Assembly: GCF_001499965.1 (NCBI RefSeq)
Contig: NZ_LQIT01000056.1
Coordinates: forward strand, 1 to 64,000
DNA: 64,000 nucleotides
Direction: 5' to 3'
DNA from: Mycobacterium sp. GA-2829
GTDB taxonomy: Bacteria > Actinomycetota > Actinomycetes > Mycobacteriales > Mycobacteriaceae
The translations under genes were made by a program, and so were the position numbers. Of this stretch, positions 39,638 to 48,863 are shown one piece after another. The notes beneath the pieces are model-generated. The model was not told the DNA's origin. It saw only the letters and a program-made list of their open reading frames with translations, and made no database searches. How positions within the stretch are numbered: position 1 is the first letter of the stretch; the number at the start of each line of letters is the position of its first letter.

Positions 39638-40354
39638 TCAGCCGGTCAGTTTGTCGAGCATGAGTTGCGCGACGTCGACCGCGGCGTCCGCGCCGCCGGA
39701 GCGGGCCCCGGCAACGTCGGTGATCTCGACGTCGACGATCGCGTCCCCCGCTACGCCCATGGCGCGCTGGATCGGCGTCGCGCCGCCGTGCACCACCACC
39801 GCCGACACCACCGGCGCGGCCACTCGGACCTCGGTGATGCGGCTGTGTTCGGCGGCCCCGGCACCGCCGCGGCGCAGCACCATCGTCGCGCCGTCGCAGT
39901 CCCGCCAGTCGTCGGCCGCGGCGGCGAAGAACGCCTCGGCGTCCTCGGCCGAGGCCAGTTGCACCACCCCGAAGAACCCGCTCAGCGCGGGTCCGTCGAC
40001 GCTGCCCGCCGCCCAGGACCGGCTGGCCACCGACCGCACGGAACTGGCACCGTAGACCGCCTGCTGGAGGCGATAGGTGGTGCTCACGCATTCCACCGGG
40101 GTGGCCTGTGCGCGGTCCACACCGCGCAGCAGGGTGTCCGGTCCGCCCTCGACGAGCTGGCCCATCAACCCGGTCGGGGCGACGCCCAGCGCCCCGGACA
40201 GTTCCTCGGCGGTCGGCAGGACGCCGTCGAGCGCACGCATCGGGGTGGGGGTGCCCGCGGGCTCGTCGTCGACGGCCATCCCGTCGACGGTGGTGGTGCA
40301 CCCGACGAGCAGGCATGCACCGGCCAGGATCGACGCCAGGCGTGGTGCGTGCAT
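39638..40354 (-). CDS. second LppR-like sensor-domain lipoprotein
   Basis: A 238-residue lipoprotein with signal peptide MHAPRLASILAGACLLVGC and lipidated Cys19. The sensor-domain pattern recurs: LPTAEELSGALG, VECVSTTYRLQQAVYGASSV, DDWRDCDGATMV and TDVAGARSGGADAAVDVAQLMLDKL. It looks like a tandem paralogue of the next gene, though cysteines are fewer. It is probably co-transcribed with it and lies 43 bp from the lepA stop on the same strand. The ATG at 40354 follows a weak AGAGAAAAG. Confidence 0.8.
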   Translation of the reverse strand: MHAPRLASILAGACLLVGCTTTVDGMAVDDEPAGTPTPMRALDGVLPTAEELSGALGVAPTGLMGQLVEGGPDTLLRGVDRAQATPVECVSTTYRLQQAVYGASSVRSVASRSWAAGSVDGPALSGFFGVVQLASAEDAEAFFAAAADDWRDCDGATMVLRRGGAGAAEHSRITEVRVAAPVVSAVVVHGGATPIQRAMGVAGDAIVDVEITDVAGARSGGADAAVDVAQLMLDKLTG

Positions 40355-40397
40355 GCTTTTCTCTAGCACGCCGCCGCCGGCCGTGCGACCGTTCGGA

Positions 40398-42320
<1,923 letters not shown>

Positions 42321-42356
42321 AATCGCGCCCCCGGAAGGTCACCTATGCTCGAATGC

Positions 42357-42971
42357 ATGCCTCCGCAGTGGAAGTCGTTCCAGCGGTTGGCGGAGAAGCT
42401 GGTGTTCCAGGAGGCACCGAAGGTGATCCGCCAGCTGCAGCAATCCGAGAACCGGCCTCGTACGGTGCAGCAGGGCATTCAGCAGGGTCTACGGATCGGG
42501 CTGGGCGTGGGCCTGTCCGCCCTGGCCGGCGCCGCCAGCCCGCCCACCCCCGCCATCACCGCGGGCCGGCCGGTCACCAAGAACAGCGTTCCGACCGCGC
42601 AGCGGGCCCGCAAGATCGTCTACGCCCCCGACCTGGACGGGCGCGCCGATCCGGGCGAGATCGTGTGGACGTGGGTGGTCTACGAGGACGACCCGAACCG
42701 CGGTAAGGACCGCCCCGTACTCGTCGTCGGGCGGGACCGCCGCACCCTGCTCGGGCTGATGCTGTCCAGCCAGGACCACCACGGCGACGATCCCAACTGG
42801 GTGGCGATCGGGGCGGGTAGCTGGGACTACGACGGCAGGGCCAGCTGGGTGCGGCTGGACCGTGTGCTCGACGTCCCCGAGGAGGGGATCCGCCGCGAGG
42901 GCGCGATCCTCGACCGTGAACGCTTCGACGTGGTGGCCGCACGGTTGCGCACTGAGTACTCCTGGAGCTGA
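42357..42971 (+). CDS. PemK/MazF-like protein (Rv2405-type)
   Basis: A 204-residue protein. Residues about 85-200 carry a PemK/MazF-like barrel: GEIVWTWVVYEDDPNRGKDRPVLVVGRDRRTLLGLMLSSQDH, then WVRLDRVLDVPEEGIRREGAILDRERFDVVAARL. The N-terminal 80 residues are basic and helical. It matches Rv2405 in position. No antitoxin gene lies next to it, so a classical toxin role is doubtful. The ATG at 42357 is seven bases after a -10-like TATGCT (42344-42349), suggesting a leaderless message; an in-frame ATG at 42345 lies inside that element. Confidence 0.75.
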   Translation: MPPQWKSFQRLAEKLVFQEAPKVIRQLQQSENRPRTVQQGIQQGLRIGLGVGLSALAGAASPPTPAITAGRPVTKNSVPTAQRARKIVYAPDLDGRADPGEIVWTWVVYEDDPNRGKDRPVLVVGRDRRTLLGLMLSSQDHHGDDPNWVAIGAGSWDYDGRASWVRLDRVLDVPEEGIRREGAILDRERFDVVAARLRTEYSWS

Positions 42972-43048
42972 CCCGTCCGCTCCCGTATTCGACGGAACGG
43001 TTAATATCCTGTGCGCGCGGGTAGTCCGTCAGCAGGAAGGACGGGCAA

Positions 43049-43204
43049 ATGAACGGACTAGGTGTCGGCGTCGACTCGGCACATTTCGGCACAGCCCCCT
43101 CGACGGGATCGCCGATAGCTGTCTTGGCCATCTGTTTCGCCTGCGGCTACCCCACCATGCGTCCCGGACTGTGCGCATACTGCCGGCCTGAACCGACGCT
43201 CTAG
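43049..43204 (+). CDS. 51-residue double-CxxC (zinc-ribbon-like) small protein
   Basis: A small ORF of 51 codons with a strong ribosome-binding site (AGGAAGGA eight bases before the ATG) and a -10-like TATCCT at 43005-43010. The C-terminal half reads CFACGYPTMRPGLCAYC, two CxxC pairs ten residues apart, as in a rubredoxin-knuckle zinc ribbon. The N-terminal half is Gly/Ser-rich. It sits between the PemK-like gene and two small membrane-protein genes on the same strand. I do not recognise a named family; a metal-binding accessory role is inference. Confidence 0.65.
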   Translation: MNGLGVGVDSAHFGTAPSTGSPIAVLAICFACGYPTMRPGLCAYCRPEPTL

Positions 43205-43246
43205 TCCCCTCGCCCCCAACGGGCGAGTGAGGCAAGGGGTGTCGCG

Positions 43247-43531
43247 ATGCGTGTGCTGCGGGCTCTTCTCGGCGCACTGCTGTGGATCCTCGCCGGTCTG
43301 CTCGGACTCGTCGGGGTACTGCTGTCGCTCACCGCGATCCTGCTGCCGCTGGGCGTCCCCCTGCTCGCTCTGTCCGGCCGCCTGTTGAAGCAGGCGGTGC
43401 AGTTGATGTTGCCGCGCGGTCTCGCCCATCCGGTGAACGAACTCTCCAAGAACGCGGACCGGGCGGGCCGCGATGCGCGCAAGTCGCTGCGCAAGGGGCG
43501 CAAACGGTTCTCGCGCGCGGTGTCGAAGTAG
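43247..43531 (+). CDS. small membrane protein with basic tail
   Basis: A 94-residue protein: two hydrophobic segments (residues about 4-27 and 30-50, WILAGLLGLVGVLLSLTAILLPLGVPLLAL) followed by an amphipathic stretch and a strongly basic tail (ARKSLRKGRKRFSRAVSK). The segment ILLPLGVPLLALSGRLLKQAVQLM closely matches the next gene (LLLPLGIPVLRLGSRLFGLAGQLM), so the two are paralogues. AAGGGG precedes the ATG. Cytosolic basic tail could bind nucleic acid or anionic lipid; function unknown. Confidence 0.75.
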   Translation: MRVLRALLGALLWILAGLLGLVGVLLSLTAILLPLGVPLLALSGRLLKQAVQLMLPRGLAHPVNELSKNADRAGRDARKSLRKGRKRFSRAVSK

Positions 43532-43549
43532 TGAAGTGGAGGCCGAGAA

Positions 43550-43756
43550 ATGGGAGCGTTGAACGGATTACTCAACGTACTGCTCGGAATCGTGTCGGCC
43601 GTACTCGGTGTGGTGCTGGGAGTCGTGGCGGCGCTGGTGTGGCTCGTCGGCGGTCTGCTGTGCGTGACGATCCTGTTGCTGCCGTTGGGGATTCCGGTGT
43701 TACGGCTGGGCAGCCGGCTGTTCGGGCTGGCCGGTCAACTCATGCACGTGGGCTGA
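43550..43756 (+). CDS. small membrane protein, paralogue of preceding gene
   Basis: A 68-residue, almost wholly hydrophobic protein with two helices (LLNVLLGIVSAVLGVVLGVVAALVWLVGGL and CVTILLLPLGIPVL) and no basic tail. It shares the LLPLG(V/I)P-L-L-x-RL-x-x-x-A-x-QLM motif with the upstream gene, 18 bp away. Tandem duplication is likely, and they may form a hetero-oligomer. An ATG with GAG-rich SD (GGCCGAGAAATG) begins it. A palindromic element follows its stop. Confidence 0.72.
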   Translation: MGALNGLLNVLLGIVSAVLGVVLGVVAALVWLVGGLLCVTILLLPLGIPVLRLGSRLFGLAGQLMHVG

Positions 43757-43766
43757 CAAGCGTTGC

Positions 43767-43826
43767 GCCGAAGCTGCTCACAGATCATGTTTTTCGCCGA
43801 TTTGATGATCTGACAGCAGTCTCGGC
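43767..43826. repeat. 60-bp imperfect palindrome between convergent genes
   Basis: Two 23-base arms (43767-43789 and 43804-43826) pair with five mismatches around a 14-base loop. The left arm starts GCCGAAGCTGCT and the right ends CAGCAGTCTCGGC. It lies between the convergent small-membrane-protein and GNAT genes, so it can act as a bidirectional terminator. Arm length, loop size and the GCCGAGACT-type end match the two elements at 55496 and 57004. Confidence 0.6.
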
Positions 43827-43834
43827 GTGCGGCG

Positions 43835-44461
43835 CTATCGGGGTTCGCGCCACATCGGCCACAGTGAGGGGCCGCCGTCCGGCAGCCTCAACTCCCCGGT
43901 GACCTCGAAACCGAACCGCTCGTAGTACGGGATGTTGTCGGGATTGCTGGACTCCAGGTACGCCGGCGCGTATTCGGCGTCGCAGCGGTCGAGTCGCGAC
44001 CGCATCAGCGCCTGCCCGAATCCCTTGCCGCGCACCGACGTATCGCTACCGATGATCGCCAGGTACCAGTGCGGCTCCTCGGGATGGCGCTCCTTCATCT
44101 GGTCGGCCACCTGCCGGCCCGCGGCCACCCGGTTACCGAACGCACGGATGAACGCCGGCATCATCAGCAACCCCTCCAACGACGTCTGCTGCCACCGGCC
44201 CGGCGGATCCCACAGCGCCGCGGCACCGATACCGTCGCCCCCGGCGGCCACCTCGACACCCCCGCCGCGCAGGAAATGGTGCCGAGTCATGGTGGCGAAC
44301 ATCCGCGGGAGAGCCCGGCGTCGGGCGGCCGCATCGGGCTGGATCCAGGTCATCACCGGATCGTCGTGGAACGCGCGGCCGAGTACGTCCGCCAAATCCC
44401 GCACATCCGACTTGCGCCCCGGGCGGAGGTCGATGGCAGCCACCCGCCCACCATGGCACAT
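43835..44461 (-). CDS. GNAT family N-acetyltransferase
   Basis: A 208-residue GNAT protein. Motif A/B is HWYLAIIGSDTSVRGKGFGQALMRSRLDRCDA (acetyl-CoA pyrophosphate loop VRGKGFGQAL) and the C-terminal NIPYYERFGFEVTGELRLPDGGPSLWPMWREP is typical of actinobacterial GNATs of the PuaC-like kind. The acceptor is unknown. The ATG at 44461 follows the LLM gene stop by 4 bp; a GTG at 44443 is an alternative. Probably in one transcript with the LLM gene. Confidence 0.85.
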   Translation of the reverse strand: MCHGGRVAAIDLRPGRKSDVRDLADVLGRAFHDDPVMTWIQPDAAARRRALPRMFATMTRHHFLRGGGVEVAAGGDGIGAAALWDPPGRWQQTSLEGLLMMPAFIRAFGNRVAAGRQVADQMKERHPEEPHWYLAIIGSDTSVRGKGFGQALMRSRLDRCDAEYAPAYLESSNPDNIPYYERFGFEVTGELRLPDGGPSLWPMWREPR

Positions 44462-44464
44462 TCT

Positions 44465-45580
44465 CTAACCCGCCGGGACCGCCTCGGCGGGAGTGCCCGC
44501 GAGAAGGGGCAGTACGCCCTCGCCGACGTGACGGATCTCCTGGGCCTGTGGGTACCCGGACAGGACGAATTCGCTGATGCCCAGCCGCCGGTACTCCTCG
44601 AACACGGCGGCGACCTCCTCGTAGCTGCCGGTGACTGCGGTGCCCGCGCCGTCGCGCAGCAGGCTCGGCCCTGCCCACAGCCCGGGGTGGACCTCGAGGC
44701 TGCGCGCGTCGACGAGATCCCCGGTGGTCAGCGCGGCCATCCGCCGCTGGCCTTCGGATCCGCTCGCGAGATAGCGGTCGTGCGCCCGCCGCACCTCGTC
44801 GGCAGAGAGCCCCGCGATCAGTTCCTCGGCTCGCTGCCACGCCTGCGCGGAGGTCGGCCGCGCGACGGTGTGCAAGCGCACCCCGAACCGCAGGATGCGC
44901 CCGTGCCGTGCGGCCGCGGCGCGTACGCGGTCGATCTTCTCCACCACCTGATCCGGCGGCTCACCCCACGTGAGGTACACGTCGGCGTACCGCGCGGCCA
45001 CCTCGATGGCCTCCGGTGACGACCCACCGAAGTAGACCGTCGGCGTTTGAGCGAGCGGGTACGCCGTTCGCGCGGCGTCGATGTCGTAGAACTCGCCGTG
45101 GAAGGAGAAGTCCGGGTCCGTCCAGATGCCGCGCACCACGTGCAGGAACTCCCCGGTGCGCCGGTAGCGCGCCGACTTGTCGATCGCGTCGCCGTAGCGC
45201 CGCATCTCGTCGTCGTCGCCGCCGGTGACGACGTTGAGCGCCAGCCGATTACCGGTGAAGCGCTGGTAGGTGCTGACCTGTTGGGCCGCCAGTGTCGGTG
45301 ACAGCACCCCGGGTCGGAACGCCACCAGGTACTTGAGCCGGCGGGTGTGCTGGGCGAGCGCCGCGGTGGCGATCCACGAGTCCTCGCAGTGCGAACCCGT
45401 GGGGGTGAGCACGGCCTCGAACCCGTAGTCCTCGGCGGCACGGCCGAGGGCGGTGAGGTTGTGCAGCGTCGGCTCCAGATGCGACTCTGCCCGCACCGAA
45501 GCGCTGCCCCGATTGTCGGCGATCGTCGTGGTGTCGCCGTGCGTCGGCAGGTACCAGTGGAACTTCAGGTGTGCACTCAC
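44465..45580 (-). CDS. LLM-class flavin monooxygenase, alkanesulfonate monooxygenase (SsuD)-like
   Basis: A 371-residue bacterial-luciferase-fold enzyme. It opens HLKFHWYLPTHGDTTTI and contains RAAEDYGFEAVLTPTGSHCEDSWIATAALAQHTRRLKYLVAFRPGVLSPTLAAQQVSTYQRFTGNRLALNVVTGGD, the pattern of SsuD/SfnG-type monooxygenases that release sulfite from sulfonates using FMNH2. Substrate is inferred. The GTG at 45580 was chosen for alignment with the family N-terminus; a GTG at 45589 is also possible. Downstream of the CBS gene and upstream of the GNAT gene on the same strand. Confidence 0.83.
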   Translation of the reverse strand: MSAHLKFHWYLPTHGDTTTIADNRGSASVRAESHLEPTLHNLTALGRAAEDYGFEAVLTPTGSHCEDSWIATAALAQHTRRLKYLVAFRPGVLSPTLAAQQVSTYQRFTGNRLALNVVTGGDDDEMRRYGDAIDKSARYRRTGEFLHVVRGIWTDPDFSFHGEFYDIDAARTAYPLAQTPTVYFGGSSPEAIEVAARYADVYLTWGEPPDQVVEKIDRVRAAAARHGRILRFGVRLHTVARPTSAQAWQRAEELIAGLSADEVRRAHDRYLASGSEGQRRMAALTTGDLVDARSLEVHPGLWAGPSLLRDGAGTAVTGSYEEVAAVFEEYRRLGISEFVLSGYPQAQEIRHVGEGVLPLLAGTPAEAVPAG

Positions 45581-45652
45581 CGGCAGCACTCTGGTCGGCG
45601 CCGCGGGCGATGTCGAGGATTCAGACCAGCGTGAACGCAACGACTCTCGCGC

Positions 45653-46081
45653 TCATCCCCGGGTGATGTAGGCCTGCAGCTGTTCCTGTTCGGTCTGCAA
45701 CTGCTCCATCCGCGTCTTGACCACGTCGCCGATGCTCACGATCCCGGCCAGCCGGCCACCGTCGAGCACCGGCACGTGGCGCACCCGGTTGTTGGTCATC
45801 AACGCGGCCAGGTCGTCGACGGGATCGTCGGGGGTGCAGGTGACCACGACGGCGGTCATCAACTCCGACACCGGCCTGCGCAGCAGGTCGGCGCCGCGTT
45901 CGTGGAGCCGGCGCACCACGTCGCGTTCGGAGACCATGCCGACGATGCCGTCGGGGCCGACGACCACCATGGCGCCGATGTTGTGGGTGGCGAGTTCGGC
46001 CAGCAGGCCGGTGACCGTGGTGGTCTCGGTGATGGTCGCCACCGCCGACCCCTTGCTGCGCAGCACGTCCGCTATTCGCAT
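45653..46081 (-). CDS. tandem CBS-domain protein (Rv2406c-like)
   Basis: A 142-residue protein made of two CBS motifs: MRIADVLRSKGSAVATITETTTVTGLLAELATHNIGAMVVV through GIVGMVSERDVVRRL, and ELMTAVVVTCTPDDPVDDLAALMTNNRVRHVPVLDGGRLAGIVSIGDVVKTRM. The pair folds as a Bateman module that binds adenosyl nucleotides. GGAGG precedes the ATG. A perfect CRP site begins 16 bp upstream of the start. Divergent from rnz. Confidence 0.9.
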   Translation of the reverse strand: MRIADVLRSKGSAVATITETTTVTGLLAELATHNIGAMVVVGPDGIVGMVSERDVVRRLHERGADLLRRPVSELMTAVVVTCTPDDPVDDLAALMTNNRVRHVPVLDGGRLAGIVSIGDVVKTRMEQLQTEQEQLQAYITRG

Positions 46082-46097
46082 CGCCGCCTCCGCCTCT

Positions 46098-46113
46098 TGT
46101 GATACGGCTCACA
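46098..46113. promoter_or_regulatory. perfect CRP-type binding site
   Basis: TGTGATACGGCTCACA is a perfect TGTGA-N6-TCACA palindrome, the consensus of mycobacterial CRP (Rv3676-type) and corynebacterial GlxR. It lies 16 bp upstream of the CBS-gene ATG, where binding would probably repress, and about 86 bp upstream of the likely rnz transcription start, where it could activate. Confidence 0.75.
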
Positions 46114-46191
46114 TAAGGCTAGGCCGGATTCGCCGCGATCGGAATAGCCAAACCGGCGCACGATCGCCGTCCGCACGGTACCTATGGGGCC

Positions 46192-47049
46192 ATGATCGAG
46201 GTGACACTGCTGGGAACCGGAAGCCCCATCCCCGACCCGCGCCGGGCCGGGGCGTCGACGTTGGTGCGCGCGGGCGGACAGGCGTTTCTCGTCGACTGCG
46301 GCCGCGGCGTGCAGATGCGCATGGCCGCAGCCGGAATCGCCGCGAACGCGTTGTCGGCGCTACTGCTGACCCATCTGCACAGCGACCACATCGCCGACCT
46401 CGGCGACCTGCTGATCACCCGATGGATCACCACCTTCGACGAGCAGGTGCCGCTGCAGGTGTTCGGCCCGCCCGGCACCGCGGAGGCGGTGACCCGGATG
46501 CTCGCCGCGTTCGGTCACGACATCGGCTACCGCATCGACCACCACCCGGATCTGACCGCACCGCCGCCGGTCGAGGTACACGAGGTGACCGAGGGCGTGG
46601 TGTGGGACCACGACGGCGTGACGGTGCGGGTGGCGCCGACCGACCACCGCCCGGTCACCCCGACCATCGGCTTCCGCATCGAACACGCCGACGCCTCGGT
46701 GGTGCTCGCAGGCGACACCGTGCCGTGCGCCGGCCTCGACGAACTCGCCGCGGGTGCGGGTGCGTTGGTGCACACCGTGATCCGCAAGGATCTCGTGGCA
46801 CTGGCCCCCCAACAGCGCGTGCGTGAGGTCTGCGACTACCACTCCTCGGTCGAGGAGGCCGCCGACACCGCCCGCCGGGCCGGGGTCGGGATCCTCGTGC
46901 TCACCCACTACCTGCCGCCGATCGCCCCGGGACAGGAGGACGACTGGCGCGCACGGGCGGCGGCGGTGTTCCCCCGCCAGATCGAGCTCGGCGACGACCT
47001 GCACCGCGTCGAGGTCCATCCGGGGGTGTGCGTCAAGCCAGCCGGGTGA
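46192..47049 (+). CDS. rnz: ribonuclease Z (metallo-beta-lactamase fold)
   Basis: A 285-residue tRNA 3'-processing endonuclease corresponding to Rv2407. The zinc motif is THLHSDHIADLGDLL (HxHxDH), with further ligands in GDTV and THYLPP. It removes 3' trailers from tRNA precursors. The ATG at 46192 has no SD and follows TACCTATggggcc, so the message is likely leaderless. Its last 17 bp overlap the convergent transglutaminase gene. Confidence 0.93.
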   Translation: MIEVTLLGTGSPIPDPRRAGASTLVRAGGQAFLVDCGRGVQMRMAAAGIAANALSALLLTHLHSDHIADLGDLLITRWITTFDEQVPLQVFGPPGTAEAVTRMLAAFGHDIGYRIDHHPDLTAPPPVEVHEVTEGVVWDHDGVTVRVAPTDHRPVTPTIGFRIEHADASVVLAGDTVPCAGLDELAAGAGALVHTVIRKDLVALAPQQRVREVCDYHSSVEEAADTARRAGVGILVLTHYLPPIAPGQEDDWRARAAAVFPRQIELGDDLHRVEVHPGVCVKPAG

Positions 47050-47872
47050 CCTCCACGACGACGTCGAGGTCGGTGGACCCCTCCCCGGAGTAGATGCCCT
47101 TGAGCGGGGACACGTCGGCGTAGTCGCGCCCGACCCCCACGCTGATGTAGCGCTCGTCGATGTCGGTGTCGTTGGTGGGGTCGTAGTTCCACCAGCCGCC
47201 GGTCCACGCCTGCACCCACGCGTGGCTCTGCCCGTCGACGGTGTCGCCGATCTTGGCATCACCCTTCGGATGCAGGTACCCCGAGACGTACCGGGCGGGA
47301 ATCCCCATGCTGCGCAACAGGATCAGCGACAGGTGCGCGAAGTCCTGGCACACGCCCTTGCCCTCGCGTAGCGCGTCGAGGCCCGACGAGTGCACCCCGG
47401 TGGTGCCCGGCACGTAGTCCAGTTCGGTGTGCACCCAGTTCGCGGCGGCGATCACCGCCTCGTACGGGTCGTGGTCCCTGGCGATGCGCTGACCCACCCG
47501 CGCGATCCGCTTGCTGGCCGGGGTGTATTCGGAGGCGGTGAGGACCTCGTCGTAGCGGTCGATGACCGCCTCGGACCGCAGATCGTCCCACGTCACCGTC
47601 TCCTCCGGCCGGTCACCGACGTCGGTCTCGACAACGGAGGAGGCCGTCACCTCGAGTTCGGTGTGCGGGGCGTGCAGATCGAATGCGGTCACCGCGGTGC
47701 CCCAGTAGTCGACGTAGCGGTACTGCCGGGTGGCGGGCACCGTCTCGACCCGGTTGAGGATCACGTTCTGCCTGCTGTCCGAACGCGGCGTCAACCGCGC
47801 CTCGTTGAACGACGCGGTGACCGGGGACTTGTAGGCGTAACCCGTCGCGTGCACCACCCGCATCCGCCACAT
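47033..47872 (-). CDS. transglutaminase-like cysteine peptidase family protein (Rv2409c-like)
   Basis: A 279-residue protein with an N-terminal bacterial transglutaminase-like beta domain (MRVVHATGYAYKSPVTASFNEARLTPRSDSRQ) and the catalytic core: Cys in GKGVCQDFAHLSLILLRSMGIPARYVSGYL, His in QSHAWVQAWTGGWWNYDPTND with the Asp. It belongs with the alpha-E and ATP-grasp genes upstream; the trio is conserved in many bacteria and was predicted to make and cleave peptide-like amide bonds. Start chosen at 47872 (GAGGTC before ATG). Confidence 0.88.
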   Translation of the reverse strand: MWRMRVVHATGYAYKSPVTASFNEARLTPRSDSRQNVILNRVETVPATRQYRYVDYWGTAVTAFDLHAPHTELEVTASSVVETDVGDRPEETVTWDDLRSEAVIDRYDEVLTASEYTPASKRIARVGQRIARDHDPYEAVIAAANWVHTELDYVPGTTGVHSSGLDALREGKGVCQDFAHLSLILLRSMGIPARYVSGYLHPKGDAKIGDTVDGQSHAWVQAWTGGWWNYDPTNDTDIDERYISVGVGRDYADVSPLKGIYSGEGSTDLDVVVEVTRLA

Positions 47873-47876
47873 GACC

Positions 47877-48851
47877 TCAGACCTCCCCTTCTTCGATGAC
47901 CAGCGTGTTGCGACCGGCATCGGTCCAAGCCACCCACGGTGCGACGTGGAAGTACTGCAGTGCCAACGCTTCTCCGACCTCACTGCACATCTTCTGCAGC
48001 CCGGCCAACCGCTGCTCGAGTGATTCGAGCAGGACGCCGGGATGCATGAACTCCAGCTCGCTGCGCGCCCGGCCCAGCAGGCGCTGCGCCTCGGCGGTGG
48101 CGCCCAGCCGGTTGTGCGGCCGGTGCAGCAGCTCGTCGAGATTGTGTTCGGCCAACCGCAGCGAGTAGAAGATCGACCGCGGGAACAGCCGGTCGAGCAT
48201 CAGGAACTCGACCACCCGCCCGGCGTCGAGCACGCCGCGGTAGGTGCGCAGATAGGTGTCGTGCGCACCGGCCGAGCGCAGCAGCGTCACCCACGCCGGC
48301 GAGGACCCGCTGTCCCCGACGCGGGACAGCAGCAGCCGCACCATCATGTCGACGCGCTCGATCGCGCGGCCGAGCACCATGAACCGGTAGCCGTCGTCGC
48401 GGCTGAGCGTGGAGTCGGCCAGACCGGCGAACATCGCCGCGCGCCCCTCGACGTAGGACAGGAACTCGTGAGGGCCGAACCGTTTGGCGGCGCGTTCCCG
48501 CTCGGCGAGCGCGTTGTAAGTGGTGTTGAGGCACTCCCAGATCTCGGTCGAGGTGACTTCCCGTGCGCCGCGGGCGTTTTCGCGGGCCGCGGAGATGGCC
48601 TCGACGATCGAGGTGCCGTCGGCGGCCTCCCGGTTGAACGCGACGATCTCGGTCAGCGACCACACGTCCAGCGGATGGTCGGGCGCCTGCATACCGAGCA
48701 CCCGCAGCAGGGTGCGCGCCACCCGGTCGGGGTCGACGCTGGAGTCCTCGAGCAGTTGGTGCACCGTGACGTCGAGGATGCGGGCGGTGTCGTCCGCGCG
48801 TTCGACGTAGCGGCCGATCCAGTACAGCGATTCGGCGTTGCGTGCCAGCAT
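47877..48851 (-). CDS. alpha-E domain protein (Rv2410c-like)
   Basis: A 324-residue all-helical protein opening MLARNAESLYWIGRYVERADDTARILDVTVHQLLED, the alpha-E family signature. Further conserved patterns are RDDGYRFMVLGRAIERVDMMVRLL and FLMLDRLFPRSIFYSLRLAEHNLDELLHR. It is always found with a circularly permuted ATP-grasp and a transglutaminase-like protein, as here, and probably works in the same complex. Cytosolic; no catalytic residues known. Confidence 0.9.
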   Translation of the reverse strand: MLARNAESLYWIGRYVERADDTARILDVTVHQLLEDSSVDPDRVARTLLRVLGMQAPDHPLDVWSLTEIVAFNREAADGTSIVEAISAARENARGAREVTSTEIWECLNTTYNALAERERAAKRFGPHEFLSYVEGRAAMFAGLADSTLSRDDGYRFMVLGRAIERVDMMVRLLLSRVGDSGSSPAWVTLLRSAGAHDTYLRTYRGVLDAGRVVEFLMLDRLFPRSIFYSLRLAEHNLDELLHRPHNRLGATAEAQRLLGRARSELEFMHPGVLLESLEQRLAGLQKMCSEVGEALALQYFHVAPWVAWTDAGRNTLVIEEGEV

Positions 48852-48863
48852 GTTCCGTGCCCC

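Noticed and set aside
45621..45656. An 11-codon ORF (MSARVVAFTLV) overlapping the CBS gene stop before the LLM gene
   Set aside because: ATGA overlaps are frequent by chance in this GC-rich sequence and the ORF ends 40 bp before the next start, with no supporting signal.
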